NCBI GenBank assembly: GCA_945861705.1
Contig: CAMAVM010000010.1
Span: 25,814-89,813, forward strand
DNA length: 64,000 bases
Origin: Methylomagnum ishizawai
GTDB taxonomy: Bacteria > Pseudomonadota > Gammaproteobacteria > Methylococcales > Methylomonadaceae
Reading direction: 5' to 3'
In this document: piece by piece, positions 8,914 to 18,665 of the stretch
How positions within the stretch are numbered: position 1 is the stretch's first letter
How the letters are laid out: every line of letters starts with the position of its first letter
Notes under the pieces: generated by a model
The model's database searches: none
The model's input: the letters and a program-made list of their open reading frames with translations, nothing else
Told to the model about the DNA's origin: nothing
Translations under genes and position numbers: made by a program

Positions 8914-8974
8914 GCTGCCTTCCTAATTTTTTTAGGTTTTAATTATTATTGTTAAACCAATCTTACCGCATCTT

Positions 8975-9145
8975 TTAGTTGATTAACTCAAAATCACTTT
9001 TGCCTACGCCGCATTCCGGGCAATGCCAATCGTCTGGAATATCTTCCCATAACGTACCTGGCGCAAGATCAGAATCGGGATCGCCTGCTTCTTCATCATA
9101 AATATGTCCACAAACGGCGCATTCATATTTTTTATAATCGGACAC
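8975..9145 (-). CDS. Rubredoxin
   Basis: A 56-residue protein that starts with GTG at 9145, six bases after AGGAG. It has the two rubredoxin metal-binding knuckles, [10 protein letters not shown] (Cys9, Cys12) and [13 protein letters not shown] (Cys42, Cys45), and the acidic middle with [12 protein letters not shown]. These bind one iron in a tetrahedral Cys4 site for one-electron transfer. It is the first gene of a probable operon with the reductase and the BASS transporter. Short length and a GTG start make it easy to miss. Confidence 0.95.
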   Translation of the reverse strand: MSDYKKYECAVCGHIYDEEAGDPDSDLAPGTLWEDIPDDWHCPECGVGKSDFELIN

Positions 9146-9228
9146 TTTTTTCTCCTAATGGTCGAGTAATTGGCAATGAGTTAATTTTATTCCGAGAGCT
9201 ATTTTACTATTCAAGCCGATAATGTCGG

Positions 9229-10359
9229 TTATTTTTTAAATGGCAGATATTTTGTCGCATCATCCTTATAAAATTGCACTGCATTTTTTTCTCTGACCAA
9301 AAACTGCGCGATGGCTTTGGCAAAGCGCTCATCTTGAAACCAGTGCGCGGAATAGGTCGTGACTGGTTCAAAACCACGGGCAATTTTATGTTCGCCCTGT
9401 GCGCCAGAATCAAAACGCTTGAGTCCTTTGGCAATGCAATAATCCAGCCCCTGATAGTAACACGCCTCAAAATGTAGCGCGTTGTATTCCTCAAGACAGC
9501 CCCAATAACGGCCATATAAGGTATCGCTACCCACAAAACTGAGTGCCGCACCGACATACGCGCCGTCTTTCAGGGCAAACGCTAACAGCAGTTGGTCGCT
9601 CATTGTCTCAGCACATCTCAGGAAAAAATCGAGATTCAGATAAGGCCGCGTACCATGCTTAAGATACGTCATCTGATAAAAATCATAAAATACCTGCCAC
9701 TGATACTCACTGACTTCCCCACCTGATAGCTGAACCATTTCAATGTCTTGCTCGATGACCTTCCGGCGTTCACGTTTCAGCATCTTGCGCTTACTGGCGT
9801 TCAACGTACTTAGAAAGTCATCGAAGGTCTGGTAATTTTTGTTAAACCATTGGAATTGCACGCCTTCTCGAATTGCCAAGCCCAAGGCACGGAATGATTC
9901 CAGTTGCTCACCGACGGGGAATAAACAATGCCAGGAAGAAATACCGTCTTGCTCAGATTGTATTTTGATGAAATCAACCAGCAATTCGGTTATTTGCTGT
10001 TGATCGGCGTGGTCATTAATTGCAATCCGCAAGCCCTGACACGGCGTAAAAGGAATAGCAGTCAACCATTTAGGATAATAACTTACCCCGTTCTGCTCAT
10101 AAGCATAAGCCCATTGATTATCAAACACATACTCGCCACGGGAATGAGTTTTAAGATACAACGGCATTGCCGCAATTAGATTGTTGCTTTCAGTAACCAG
10201 CAAATGCTTAGGTTGCCAACCCGCCTGCTTAGACACACAAGCACTTTCCTCCAATGCTAACAAAAACTCATGCCGCATAAAGGGATAGCCATCCCCAATA
10301 AGTGCGTTCCAAGCTTGGCTATCCACTTGGTTTATGGCGGTGATTTGTTTTATTTCCAT
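9229..10359 (-). CDS. GNAT-like acyltransferase, DUF482/COG3146 family
   Basis: A 376-residue soluble protein resembling the DUF482 family, which has a double GNAT/FemAB-like fold. Features include the early MRHEFLLALEES, the basic stretch NASKRKMLKRERRKV near residue 190 and the C-terminal FDSGAQGEHKIARGFEPV. The family has no well-established substrate; aminoacyl or acyl transfer is inferred from fold. It lies downstream of the Gly/His-rich lipoprotein gene but is separated from it by a terminator-like hairpin, and it precedes the rubredoxin operon. Confidence 0.75.
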   Translation of the reverse strand: MEIKQITAINQVDSQAWNALIGDGYPFMRHEFLLALEESACVSKQAGWQPKHLLVTESNNLIAAMPLYLKTHSRGEYVFDNQWAYAYEQNGVSYYPKWLTAIPFTPCQGLRIAINDHADQQQITELLVDFIKIQSEQDGISSWHCLFPVGEQLESFRALGLAIREGVQFQWFNKNYQTFDDFLSTLNASKRKMLKRERRKVIEQDIEMVQLSGGEVSEYQWQVFYDFYQMTYLKHGTRPYLNLDFFLRCAETMSDQLLLAFALKDGAYVGAALSFVGSDTLYGRYWGCLEEYNALHFEACYYQGLDYCIAKGLKRFDSGAQGEHKIARGFEPVTTYSAHWFQDERFAKAIAQFLVREKNAVQFYKDDATKYLPFKK

Positions 10360-10416
10360 ATAGCGCGGTCAACTTTCTGGCACATAATCAGGATAACGGG
10401 AAATTCTACAAATTCA

Positions 10417-10449
10417 AAAATCCCTACACTATCAAAGAGTAGGGATTTT
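10417..10449 (-). terminator. Hairpin terminator downstream of the small lipoprotein gene
   Basis: Eleven-base arms AAAATCCCTAC and GTAGGGATTTT enclose an 11-base loop, with A residues on one side and T residues on the other, so it can work in both directions. It sits between the 10649-10891 gene and the start of the 9229-10359 gene. Confidence 0.75.
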
Positions 10450-10648
10450 AAGTTATCTCATAATACCGGAATGTTAACGTAGCGTGGGCGTTGCTTACGA
10501 TTAAGCGGCTTGTTTAGCGCGACTGGCTTATATAAATCTGACCTTTTATAGCTCAAGCGCTTATCCTCATCATGGAGCTGCATCTACGCTTGATATTTAT
10601 ATCATAGCAGGGAGTGTATATTACGGATTCAATACGAACCTTGCGGAA

Positions 10649-10891
10649 TTAATCGTCATCGTGTTGACCATGATGTCCTCTCCAGCCATGATGCCCACCC
10701 CAATTATTACCGCCACCATTCCAGCCGCGACCACCATGCCAACCATGATGTCCACCACCATAATACCCGTTAGATTGGTAGCCGTTGTTATAGCCGTTAT
10801 AAGCACCTCGGTAACCATTAGGATATACAGCACAACCCTGTAGAATGAGTGCAAAACCTAATAAAGCCATCAAAACTAATAATTTTTTCAT
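10649..10891 (-). CDS. Small Gly/His/Asn-rich lipoprotein
   Basis: An 80-residue protein with a lipoprotein signal: hydrophobic stretch, then LILQGC with the lipid Cys at residue 20. The mature part is almost entirely Gly, Tyr, Asn, His and Trp, in loose repeats such as NGYNNGY and HHGWHGG, and ends in HDDD. The His-rich tail could bind metals or make the protein sticky, but low complexity prevents a firm assignment. Signal and upstream A/G-rich site support expression. It lies alone, with a hairpin terminator downstream. Confidence 0.7.
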   Translation of the reverse strand: MKKLLVLMALLGFALILQGCAVYPNGYRGAYNGYNNGYQSNGYYGGGHHGWHGGRGWNGGGNNWGGHHGWRGHHGQHDDD

Positions 10892-11097
10892 TATCTGCTC
10901 CAGAAAGTTAAACGTTATTTAAACTAAAGGCACAACATTAAAGGTGCTAACCCTTAAAAAGTTGAGCCTAGTCTAATCCTTAGTCAATGAACGTAGGCTT
11001 AATGTGCTGGTCGGGTTTTGGTGCGTGTTTACTAGCAAGGTACAGTCGTACAGGTTACGATAAAGCTTATACAAACTTAGATGCTTCTGGAGGGCTT

Positions 11098-11487
11098 ATG
11101 GTTAGTCCTATATACGCAGGAATATTGGCTTTATTGATCGTTTACTTATCTCTAAACGTCATAAAATTACGCCGTGCCAACAAAGTTATATTAGGCGATG
11201 GTGGGGTAGCACAACTTCAAAATGCGATCAGGGCGCAAGGTAATGCAACTGAATACATTCCGATAACCTTGATATTACTGATACTTCTGGAATTCAGCGG
11301 CGCGAATGTCTGGTTTGTGCATATCGGTGGTATTGCCATCATTGTGGGTCGATTGGCACATGCAAAGGGTTTGCTGTCTGAAAACCTTCGTTACCGAGTG
11401 CTTGGGATGCAAGTTACCTTTTTTACGATAATCGGATTGGCAACAACTAATATTTTCTACGCTTTGTATAAAATGTTTAGCGCGTAG
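11098..11487 (+). CDS. MAPEG-family membrane protein
   Basis: A 129-residue protein with four hydrophobic segments. The motif IRAQGNATEYIPI matches the MAPEG (glutathione/eicosanoid) family, as do the late GRLAHAKGL and the usual length of about 130. The start is set at the ATG at 11098, directly preceded by GGAGGG; the frame stays open upstream to 10987, but that extension has no family counterpart. Bacterial members are thought to be glutathione-linked membrane enzymes; the substrate here is unknown. It is a single-gene unit. Confidence 0.83.
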   Translation: MVSPIYAGILALLIVYLSLNVIKLRRANKVILGDGGVAQLQNAIRAQGNATEYIPITLILLILLEFSGANVWFVHIGGIAIIVGRLAHAKGLLSENLRYRVLGMQVTFFTIIGLATTNIFYALYKMFSA

Positions 11488-11558
11488 CCGTGTTGAGGTT
11501 GCTAGCCGAGACGGTTTCTGAGCAATTTACTCAAAACAAGAATTTTTGCACATTAGCC

Positions 11559-12986
11559 TTACTCGATAGCAGCTTGTGATTTTTTAATCATCGCCGTTGT
11601 TGATTGTCCTTCCACAAAGGACAGGATTTTTACCTCGCCACCTGCCTTGATAACGCAATCGCCACCTGCTACTTGCTCTGGCTGGTAATCACCGCCTTTA
11701 ACGATGACATCCGGTAATACGCTACAGTACAGACGCACGGGTGTGTCTTCGGTAAATGGCACAACCCAGTCTACGCAGGACAATGCGGCTAAAACTGTCA
11801 TTCGTGCCTGTAAGCTATTGATGGGTCTGGATTCGCCTTTGAGTTTTTTAACAGATTCGTCCGAATTTACCGCCACACACAAGCGATCACCCAACGCTTT
11901 GGCCTGTTCTAAATAAGTTACATGGCCGACATGCAACAAATCAAAGCAACCGTTAGTCATAATGATCTTCTCGCCATTGGCTTTCGCTGTGGCAATAAGA
12001 GCTATCAATTCCGCTTCTGAAACCACGCCATATTGCGAATCTTTGTCGCCGTGCATGGCACGAGTAAGCTCGGCAATAGAAACAGTTGATGTGCCTAATT
12101 TGCCGACGACTATGCCACCAGCCAAATTCCCTAAGTACATGGCATCGTACCAATCCATGTCGATAGCGACACATGCTGCCAATACTGCGATGACGGTATC
12201 TCCAGCACCGGTAACATCAAATACATCTTTGGCTTGTGCAGATATAGAATGTACTTGGTCTTTCTGTAACATCGTCATACCCGCTTCGCCGCGAGTCACT
12301 AGCAGGTTTGGAATCTGATAGGTGTTGATGAGTTCACGACCTTTTGTCAGCAAATCTTCTTCATTATCACACCCACCCATGACGGCCTGGAATTCAGACC
12401 AATTAGGTGTAATAAGGTCTGCTTGAGCATAGCGTTGGTAATCTACGCCTTTGGGATCAACCAATACTTTTACCGATAGTTGTTTGGCTTGATGTATATG
12501 CTGCTGAACATGCGACAAAGTCCCCTTGCCGTAATCCGAGAAAACGACGACATCATTTTTGGGTAAATGTTGAGATAAGCGTGACACCATCTCAGTCTGG
12601 ATAAACTCGATAGGCGTTTCTTCGAAATCGACCCGAATCAATTGCTGATGCTGTGCCACAATGCGTAATTTGCAGATGCTACGAACTGCTTTTTCGACGA
12701 TTAAATCGCAAATCACTCCCGCAGCTTCAAGTAACTGCTTAACGATTCGACCTTCTTCATCATCACCGACCACGCCTAATAAGGTCACTTTACCGCCTAG
12801 TTTGGCGATATTGAGGGCAACATTAGCTGCTCCACCGACACGGTCTTCGATGGTTTTAACTTGCACCACAGGCACAGGTGCTTCGGGAGAAATCCGCGCT
12901 GCTTTGCCTGACCAATAGCGGTCAAGCATGACATCGCCGACTACCAAAACACGGGCTTTAGAAAAATCAGGTGTTGTTGCCAGCAC
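11559..12986 (-). CDS. hldE: Bifunctional heptose-7-phosphate kinase / heptose-1-phosphate adenylyltransferase
   Basis: Performs two steps to ADP-heptose for the LPS inner core. The N-terminal PfkB-type kinase covers about residues 1-315 (VVGDVMLDRYW at the start, DVFDVTGAGDTV as the late PfkB signature). The C-terminal nucleotidyltransferase begins near residue 340 with NGCFDLLHVGHV. The start is taken as GTG 12986, with GGGAGG six bases upstream, two bases from the gmhA stop; an earlier ATG at 13010 would overlap gmhA and adds residues absent from the family. The 475-residue length fits E. coli HldE. Confidence 0.93.
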   Translation of the reverse strand: MLATTPDFSKARVLVVGDVMLDRYWSGKAARISPEAPVPVVQVKTIEDRVGGAANVALNIAKLGGKVTLLGVVGDDEEGRIVKQLLEAAGVICDLIVEKAVRSICKLRIVAQHQQLIRVDFEETPIEFIQTEMVSRLSQHLPKNDVVVFSDYGKGTLSHVQQHIHQAKQLSVKVLVDPKGVDYQRYAQADLITPNWSEFQAVMGGCDNEEDLLTKGRELINTYQIPNLLVTRGEAGMTMLQKDQVHSISAQAKDVFDVTGAGDTVIAVLAACVAIDMDWYDAMYLGNLAGGIVVGKLGTSTVSIAELTRAMHGDKDSQYGVVSEAELIALIATAKANGEKIIMTNGCFDLLHVGHVTYLEQAKALGDRLCVAVNSDESVKKLKGESRPINSLQARMTVLAALSCVDWVVPFTEDTPVRLYCSVLPDVIVKGGDYQPEQVAGGDCVIKAGGEVKILSFVEGQSTTAMIKKSQAAIE

Positions 12987-12987
12987 C

Positions 12988-13557
12988 TTATGCCTCCCGA
13001 CTGAATGCATCTTCTACAACCGCACACCACCAATGCCCGATTAGGATGTGGGCTTCTTGAATTCGCGCGGTTATGTTTGATGGGACTTTGATCGTCATGG
13101 TCGCCAATTGGCTTAGTTCGCTGCCTTCGCTTCCGGTCAAGCCAATAACAGCCATCCCCTTATTATTTGCGGCTTTTACGGCAGCAATGACATTGCCGCT
13201 ACGGCCAGATGTCGAAATGGCGATCAAGCAATCATTGGCATTACCCAGCGCTTCGACTTGACGAGAAAAAATAGAGTCAAAGTCGAAATCGTTGGCAGCG
13301 GCGGTTAATATGGAAGTATCTGTCGTGAGTGCGATAGCGGCTAAGGCCTTACGTTTTTTTTCATAACGGACGACGAATTCCGCCGCGATATGTTGGCAAT
13401 CAGCCGCGCTACCACCATTACCGCAGAGCAGGATTTTTCCACCTTGTTTTAAAACGCTAATCAATAATGCACCAGCCACTTCAATTTCATCACTATTATT
13501 TGCAAGCTGTTCCAGCACGACTTGGTGCTGGGCAAGAACCGACAAAAATGTCTTCAC
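12988..13557 (-). CDS. gmhA: Sedoheptulose-7-phosphate isomerase
   Basis: First step of heptose synthesis, turning sedoheptulose-7-phosphate into D-glycero-D-manno-heptose-7-phosphate. It is a SIS-domain protein: GNGGSAADCQHIAAE near residues 47-61 and STSGRSGNV near 115. The length of 189 matches GmhA. It is directly followed by hldE, so kinase and adenylyltransferase activities are made from the same transcript. Confidence 0.93.
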   Translation of the reverse strand: MKTFLSVLAQHQVVLEQLANNSDEIEVAGALLISVLKQGGKILLCGNGGSAADCQHIAAEFVVRYEKKRKALAAIALTTDTSILTAAANDFDFDSIFSRQVEALGNANDCLIAISTSGRSGNVIAAVKAANNKGMAVIGLTGSEGSELSQLATMTIKVPSNITARIQEAHILIGHWWCAVVEDAFSREA

Positions 13558-13694
13558 GCTGGATACCTTATGTTCATGACGGATTTTTACACTTGGATTT
13601 GGTAGCTATTAAAGCTTGTTGAAATTAATTCGATCTTCGTATTAATAGGATGCTTTCAAATATGAAAGCAGCGCTACTATCAGTTATTCCAGGT

Positions 13695-14513
13695 TTATCG
13701 ACTCATTAACTCGAAATAATCATCCATTAACGATTCCCCCCACTTTTCTTCGACTGAGATTAAATTATCTTTGTCAAAGAATGGTGGGTATTTCTTTTTG
13801 GAAGTCAGACGAATGTAATGATGAACAAACGTATCCAGACAAATATGCACCGGTTTTATATCGCCTATTTTTTCAGAACGTTTTAAAGTGCGGTAGTACA
13901 AATCATAATCGGCGGCTTGTAGACGTTCGTCCCACAAGCCTATTTTATCCAGCGCGGTACGTTTCATAACAACGGTGTTACCCACAAAACCTTGGCGCAC
14001 TTTACCCTCAAACTTGTGATGACGTTGTTCACAAAATAACACCCAATTTTTATACATAAGCCTATGCGCGAGTTGTAAGAAAAACTTTGATTGCCCCAAG
14101 ATTGAGGTAATAAGCTTCACTTTGTTCCAACGCCGCCGTAATTTTCTCGTTTCAACTTTTGTTTCAAGTTGTTCTACACCACAAGAAGTAGCAACTTCTA
14201 AGCCATTAAAGTCCATGCTATCCATCATGTGTTTATCCCAATTGGGAGAAACAATGATGTCATTGTTTAAAAAAGCCAGCCAACCATACTGTGCTACTTC
14301 TATTCCGCGATTTTGACAAAATGGATAAGAATAATTGGCTGCATTTCGGATAACTGTTGCGCCAACGGATTCAAAAAACTCGACGCTGCCATCATCGGAA
14401 CCATTATCAACAATAATCAATTCAAATTTGTTGTGCGTGTATTTAGTCAAATTTTCCCAATACAATTCATTCATACATTTCTGATTGTAAATGGCAGTGA
14501 TAATACTCAGCAC
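13695..14513 (-). CDS. Family 2 glycosyltransferase
   Basis: A 272-residue GT-A fold enzyme. The start of the protein reads SIITAIYN, followed by LIIVDNGSDDGS and the metal-binding-type segment FLNNDIIV near residue 100. The GTG start at 14513 has AGGAG ahead. It sits between gmhA and msbA in the LPS block, so a sugar transfer in core or O-chain assembly is likely, but donor and acceptor cannot be read. The C-terminal part has many aromatic and basic residues and no membrane segments. Confidence 0.82.
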   Translation of the reverse strand: MLSIITAIYNQKCMNELYWENLTKYTHNKFELIIVDNGSDDGSVEFFESVGATVIRNAANYSYPFCQNRGIEVAQYGWLAFLNNDIIVSPNWDKHMMDSMDFNGLEVATSCGVEQLETKVETRKLRRRWNKVKLITSILGQSKFFLQLAHRLMYKNWVLFCEQRHHKFEGKVRQGFVGNTVVMKRTALDKIGLWDERLQAADYDLYYRTLKRSEKIGDIKPVHICLDTFVHHYIRLTSKKKYPPFFDKDNLISVEEKWGESLMDDYFELMSR

Positions 14514-14618
14514 GGTTTACTCCTAACAAGCCTTGGTGTTTTTCATTATAAGCACATCATCGAACCGTCGAACGATGCTGTTCAATTTGACTTACTTCGA
14601 CTACAGACAACAATACGT

Positions 14619-16433
14619 TCACATTAATTCCTTTGGTTCATGCGGGTTATATACATAGCTCTGAATGACATCAACAGTTTTGCGGGCATGGTCAGTATCC
14701 TGCTGAAATTGAATATGGTGCAATCGCGCATACGCGCCATTTTTTGCTATCAATTCCTTATGCGTTCCTCTTTCCACAATCCGTCCATGTTCCATGACCA
14801 GAATAAGGTCGGCTTTTTCAATCGTCGATAGCCTGTGGGCAATAACTAGAGTCGTCCGATTGCTCATCACCTTTTGCAGGGCTTTTTGGATGTATCGCTC
14901 CGATGCGGTATCTAATGCTGATGTAGCCTCATCGAGTATAAGAACCGGTGCATCTTTAAGCAACGCCCTTGCCAAAGCAAGGCGTTGCCGCTGTCCGCCC
15001 GACAACTTCACGCCATTTTCGCCAATTTCCGTGTTCAGCTCGTGTTCCATCTTGCTGATAAATTCCATGGCGTACGCATCAGTGGCTGCGGCAATAATTT
15101 GTGTACGACTGGCATTAGCTAATGCGCCATAAGCGATATTATTGGCTATCGTATCATTGAACAGGGTGACATTCTGGGTAACCAGCGCCAACTGTTTCCT
15201 CAAATTTACCAATTGGTAGGTATTGATTTCAACACCATCCAACAGAATTTCACCTACTTCATGTTGATAAAAACGCGACACCAAATTCACCAGCGTACTT
15301 TTCCCACCCCCAGAAGACCCGACCAGCGCGATGGTTTGCCCGGGTTCAGCCTTGAAACTAATATCAATAAGTGCAGATTCTTTTGCCCCTACATAATTAA
15401 AAGACAGGTTTTTGAATTCCAACGCGCCCTTAGCCTTTTGGACTTGATAACTGCCTTCATCAACTTCACCTGGCACATCCAAAATCTCAAATATCGTTTG
15501 AGCCGCCGCGATACCTTTCTGAATATCGCTGTTGGCATCACTCAATTGCCTTATTGGCCGTTGCAATAGTATGGCTGCCATCAGATATGCGATAAATTCA
15601 CCGACACTGGCTTGTTTCATGAAGATCAGTGCCATATACATCAAAAAAGAGAGTGCTATGGCAATTATAAATTGCATGATAGGGTTGTGTATCGCTGTGG
15701 TGGTGGCGAGTTTTAACGATTGCCGCCGATTATATAAGCTGCTTTCCAAAAACCGCCGGCGTTCATATTCCTCGCCGCCATAGCCGCGCACGATACGGTG
15801 TCCAGTAACCAGTTCTGACGTTATGTGAGTGATGTCACCAATAGAATCTTGTATTCTTCTGCTAATCATCCTGAGCCGTTTACTGACGTACTTAACCAGC
15901 ACGACGATAATGGGAGTAATAGCAACGAAAACGAGGGATAGCATCCAATTGGAATAGAACAGATAAATCAACAGCCCCACTACCGTCAAACCTTCCCTTA
16001 CAAAAGTACGTATTGCGTCCGTACTTGCCTTGGTCATTTCACCGACATTATTGGTAATCCTGGAAATCAGGTAACCGCTATTATTAGCATCGAAGAAGGC
16101 GGTGGGCAGTTCTGTATATTTGTCGAATATCTCGCAGCGCAAGGCATGGACGACATTAGTCGAAACTTTTGCCAGAAAATAGTTGCCCAAATACGTACCA
16201 ATACCTTGCACGACAAATACACCACTAAAAAACAAGGGCAAATAAAACATCCCTTCTCGTGTCTCAGTTTGTAAGGTATCAACAATATGCCTAATGAGTA
16301 CTACCAATGCGGACTGGGTGCCGGAATAGATGGAAAAACCCAAAATACTGATGGCAAAAAGACCACGGTAAGGTTTTACGTAGACCAATAACCGTTTGTA
16401 AATTTGAATGCCTGCACTTGTTGATGTTTTCAT
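14619..16433 (-). CDS. msbA: Lipid A export ATP-binding/permease protein
   Basis: Half-transporter that flips lipid A-core across the inner membrane. Residues 1-320 carry six membrane segments. The ATPase domain follows: Walker A GSSGGGKST near 387, signature LSGGQRQRLALARAL near 490, Walker B VLILDEATSALD just after, and the switch His in IAHRLSTIEKAD. The length of 604 is slightly above E. coli MsbA (582) through a C-terminal tail. It starts 2 bases after waaL ends, tying export to ligation. Confidence 0.9.
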   Translation of the reverse strand: MKTSTSAGIQIYKRLLVYVKPYRGLFAISILGFSIYSGTQSALVVLIRHIVDTLQTETREGMFYLPLFFSGVFVVQGIGTYLGNYFLAKVSTNVVHALRCEIFDKYTELPTAFFDANNSGYLISRITNNVGEMTKASTDAIRTFVREGLTVVGLLIYLFYSNWMLSLVFVAITPIIVVLVKYVSKRLRMISRRIQDSIGDITHITSELVTGHRIVRGYGGEEYERRRFLESSLYNRRQSLKLATTTAIHNPIMQFIIAIALSFLMYMALIFMKQASVGEFIAYLMAAILLQRPIRQLSDANSDIQKGIAAAQTIFEILDVPGEVDEGSYQVQKAKGALEFKNLSFNYVGAKESALIDISFKAEPGQTIALVGSSGGGKSTLVNLVSRFYQHEVGEILLDGVEINTYQLVNLRKQLALVTQNVTLFNDTIANNIAYGALANASRTQIIAAATDAYAMEFISKMEHELNTEIGENGVKLSGGQRQRLALARALLKDAPVLILDEATSALDTASERYIQKALQKVMSNRTTLVIAHRLSTIEKADLILVMEHGRIVERGTHKELIAKNGAYARLHHIQFQQDTDHARKTVDVIQSYVYNPHEPKELM

Positions 16434-16435
16434 TG

Positions 16436-17665
16436 TTACACAAGTTTACTGCGCGAAATATTAGGCGCAAAGCACAGCGCTATCATCACAGCAAACCAAT
16501 GTCCCTCCGTGTGATCGAGAAATGGACTATTAAATAAACTGGTAATGATTAACGTAAGTAAAAGCCCCTGCGCCAGCCATTTTTCTGAATCAGGTAATGT
16601 TTTGGAACAGTAATACTGACTGAAAAGAAATCCTGAATACACAAGAAAACCCAACAAACCGAACTGAACGGCTATCAACAAAAACTCGTTATGGGGATTT
16701 TTTATATTATCGAGGTGAGCCCCCGTTACTCGCTGGTATTCTTGAGAAAAACTGCCAGTGCCATGACCCAGCCAAGGTTTTTCGGTAACCAGTTTCAGGG
16801 AGTTTTCCCAGAATTTGTACCTTAAACCCATAGAAGTTGGCCTTTTTTCAGGCTTATGATTGATATAAGCCCGTGTATTATCCAATCCTTCATGAATTCG
16901 GATTGATTTATCTAAATAACTAAAATACAGTGCCAAAAGAACAATCAGTAAGCTCATTGAAACCAGCAGCCCTTTTTTGCCAAAACGCTGAACAGCTAAA
17001 AGGGGTGCCAAAACCATAAAAACTAGCTGCCCGGTGCGCCCATCAACGAGAAAGAAAAGATTGTAAATTCCAAATAGTAATAATGCTAAATACCATTTGG
17101 TATGCTTATTATTATCAAATGCCTTGTGTGCACAAAAAAACATAAAAAAAGCGATGAAAATGCTGTGGGTGATGCGACTTTTAAGGGTAAAGGTCTTATG
17201 CCTGAACATATCCATAATACCAAAATCCATCAAGTAAGAACCCAATAGCGTCAGCACTGATGCAAGGATGAAAGCTTTCCAAGCCCAAAGTCGATAACGT
17301 TCATTGGTGAAAAAACAGGAGAGTAAGGGAATAAAAAACAACTCTCGATATTTTCTGAGCATAGAAAATGCCTCCTCACTGGGAACATCCCCATAACTAA
17401 AGCCCAGGATAAAACATAGATACAATAGCAACGCCCATGTTGCAACCGAAGAATCCTTAAAGACGGCGGGTAACTTTTGGAATTGAAAGGTAAGCAGCCA
17501 CAATAAGCCCATTACCACAGAGATAATGATTGCTAAAGCGGTCGATAGATAAATTGATATGATAAATAGTGCGGTTATGAACACACCGTAACCTAGCAAA
17601 TTCTGCTGTATTAGCTTGATAGTGTGCTGACTCATATCGATGTTGTGTAAAGTTTGTTGATGCAA
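16436..17665 (-). CDS. O-antigen ligase family protein
   Basis: Polytopic membrane protein of 409 residues with about ten to eleven hydrophobic segments and one larger exported loop. That loop carries the Wzy_C/WaaL features: a conserved GHGTGSFSQEY stretch followed by NPHNEFLLIAVQFG, in which the His of PHNE is the usual catalytic candidate. It would transfer O-chain or other glycans from undecaprenyl diphosphate to lipid A-core in the periplasm. It lies immediately before msbA in the same operon. Confidence 0.85.
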   Translation of the reverse strand: MHQQTLHNIDMSQHTIKLIQQNLLGYGVFITALFIISIYLSTALAIIISVVMGLLWLLTFQFQKLPAVFKDSSVATWALLLYLCFILGFSYGDVPSEEAFSMLRKYRELFFIPLLSCFFTNERYRLWAWKAFILASVLTLLGSYLMDFGIMDMFRHKTFTLKSRITHSIFIAFFMFFCAHKAFDNNKHTKWYLALLLFGIYNLFFLVDGRTGQLVFMVLAPLLAVQRFGKKGLLVSMSLLIVLLALYFSYLDKSIRIHEGLDNTRAYINHKPEKRPTSMGLRYKFWENSLKLVTEKPWLGHGTGSFSQEYQRVTGAHLDNIKNPHNEFLLIAVQFGLLGFLVYSGFLFSQYYCSKTLPDSEKWLAQGLLLTLIITSLFNSPFLDHTEGHWFAVMIALCFAPNISRSKLV

Positions 17666-17743
17666 ATGATTTTCCCATTCAAAGCATTTCGTAGCGAAGT
17701 AAACTTGCGCTGAGATGCCTTATTGTAATTGATGTGTGGATTA

Positions 17744-18508
17744 TCAATCAGGATGCGTTAGTGCGGCATTCTGGCGCATTTCTATAACCTGGGCATATTT
17801 TAGATAAGACCGTAATGCACCAAGCAACGAGGCATTCAAGCCATCAAGCCCATAGATGAAGCCTCTTTTCAGGAAGTAATATTTCACAAAGGAAGCAGTC
17901 CCATGAATAACCGGATCCCAGGTACTGATTTTTCGATTGCTCTCAACAAGCACTTTTGCATCCCTTTTGCTGTATTTTGCTGTCCGCATGAGATAGTCGC
18001 TCAAGTCCTTGAAAGAATAATGGATAATATTGCCTTCCATTCTCAGGTAGTTGTTTGTTGTCAATGAGGTATGCCCAATCATCGGCGAAAAACGGCAACG
18101 ATCTTTATGGTATAGCCTAATCATATAATCGGGATACCAAACTTTCTGCCACCGTGTACCGATATAATTTTTTCTTCGGAAAGCATAAGCGTCATAAGCT
18201 GTTTCAGCATAATTAATATCCTGAATTTCCTTAATCATTTGCTCGTCTAAGTACTCGTCGGCATCCAAATGCAAAATCCAATCGTTTTTGGCGAATTGCA
18301 CACCAAAATCTTTCTGCAAACCATCACCTAGATAACTCTGTTCAACAACCTGTGCGCCTAAGCTTTTTGCAATCTCTCTTGTCTTGTCCGTGCTAAGGCT
18401 GTCAACAACGATTATTTCATCCGCTACCTGCCATGCAGATTCAATACAATCCTTGATACGCTCTTCTTCATTTAAGGTAATGATGGTGACTGTTATTTTT
18501 TGGTTCAT
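17744..18508 (-). CDS. Family 2 glycosyltransferase, WaaE/KdtX-like (LPS core)
   Basis: A 254-residue GT-A enzyme with TVTIITLNEEERIKDCI at the start, EIIVVDSLSTDKT, and the metal site HLDADEYL near residue 95. These and the length match the beta-1,4-glucosyltransferase-like enzymes that modify the heptose of the inner core (WaaE/KdtX group). The C-terminus has the FVKYYFLKRGF and GLNASLL segments common in this group. It lies 78 bases upstream of the ligase gene and probably starts the LPS block. Confidence 0.83.
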   Translation of the reverse strand: MNQKITVTIITLNEEERIKDCIESAWQVADEIIVVDSLSTDKTREIAKSLGAQVVEQSYLGDGLQKDFGVQFAKNDWILHLDADEYLDEQMIKEIQDINYAETAYDAYAFRRKNYIGTRWQKVWYPDYMIRLYHKDRCRFSPMIGHTSLTTNNYLRMEGNIIHYSFKDLSDYLMRTAKYSKRDAKVLVESNRKISTWDPVIHGTASFVKYYFLKRGFIYGLDGLNASLLGALRSYLKYAQVIEMRQNAALTHPD

Positions 18509-18665
18509 TGGCTTTCAAAGAAACACCTTAGCTGCTAACTTTTTGGAAAATAATATAATTTTCATAGCTTCTATGAGCCATTGACAATTTGAATGCTGGC
18601 TTTTTAGCAAAAATATAAGCTAAGAGTTACGGCTATGTTTGTTCTGAAATTTGAATGTTCGCGTT

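Noticed and set aside
10987..11097. N-terminal extension of the MAPEG frame
   Set aside because: The family starts at 11098, where a ribosome site is present; the added residues have no family counterpart.
13650..13670. Hairpin TGCTTTCA/TGAAAGCA near gmhA
   Set aside because: Short stem with no T run; could be chance.
18509..18665. Small RNA or ORF between the glycosyltransferase and superoxide-reductase-like genes
   Set aside because: AT-rich sequence with no coding pattern or stable hairpin.
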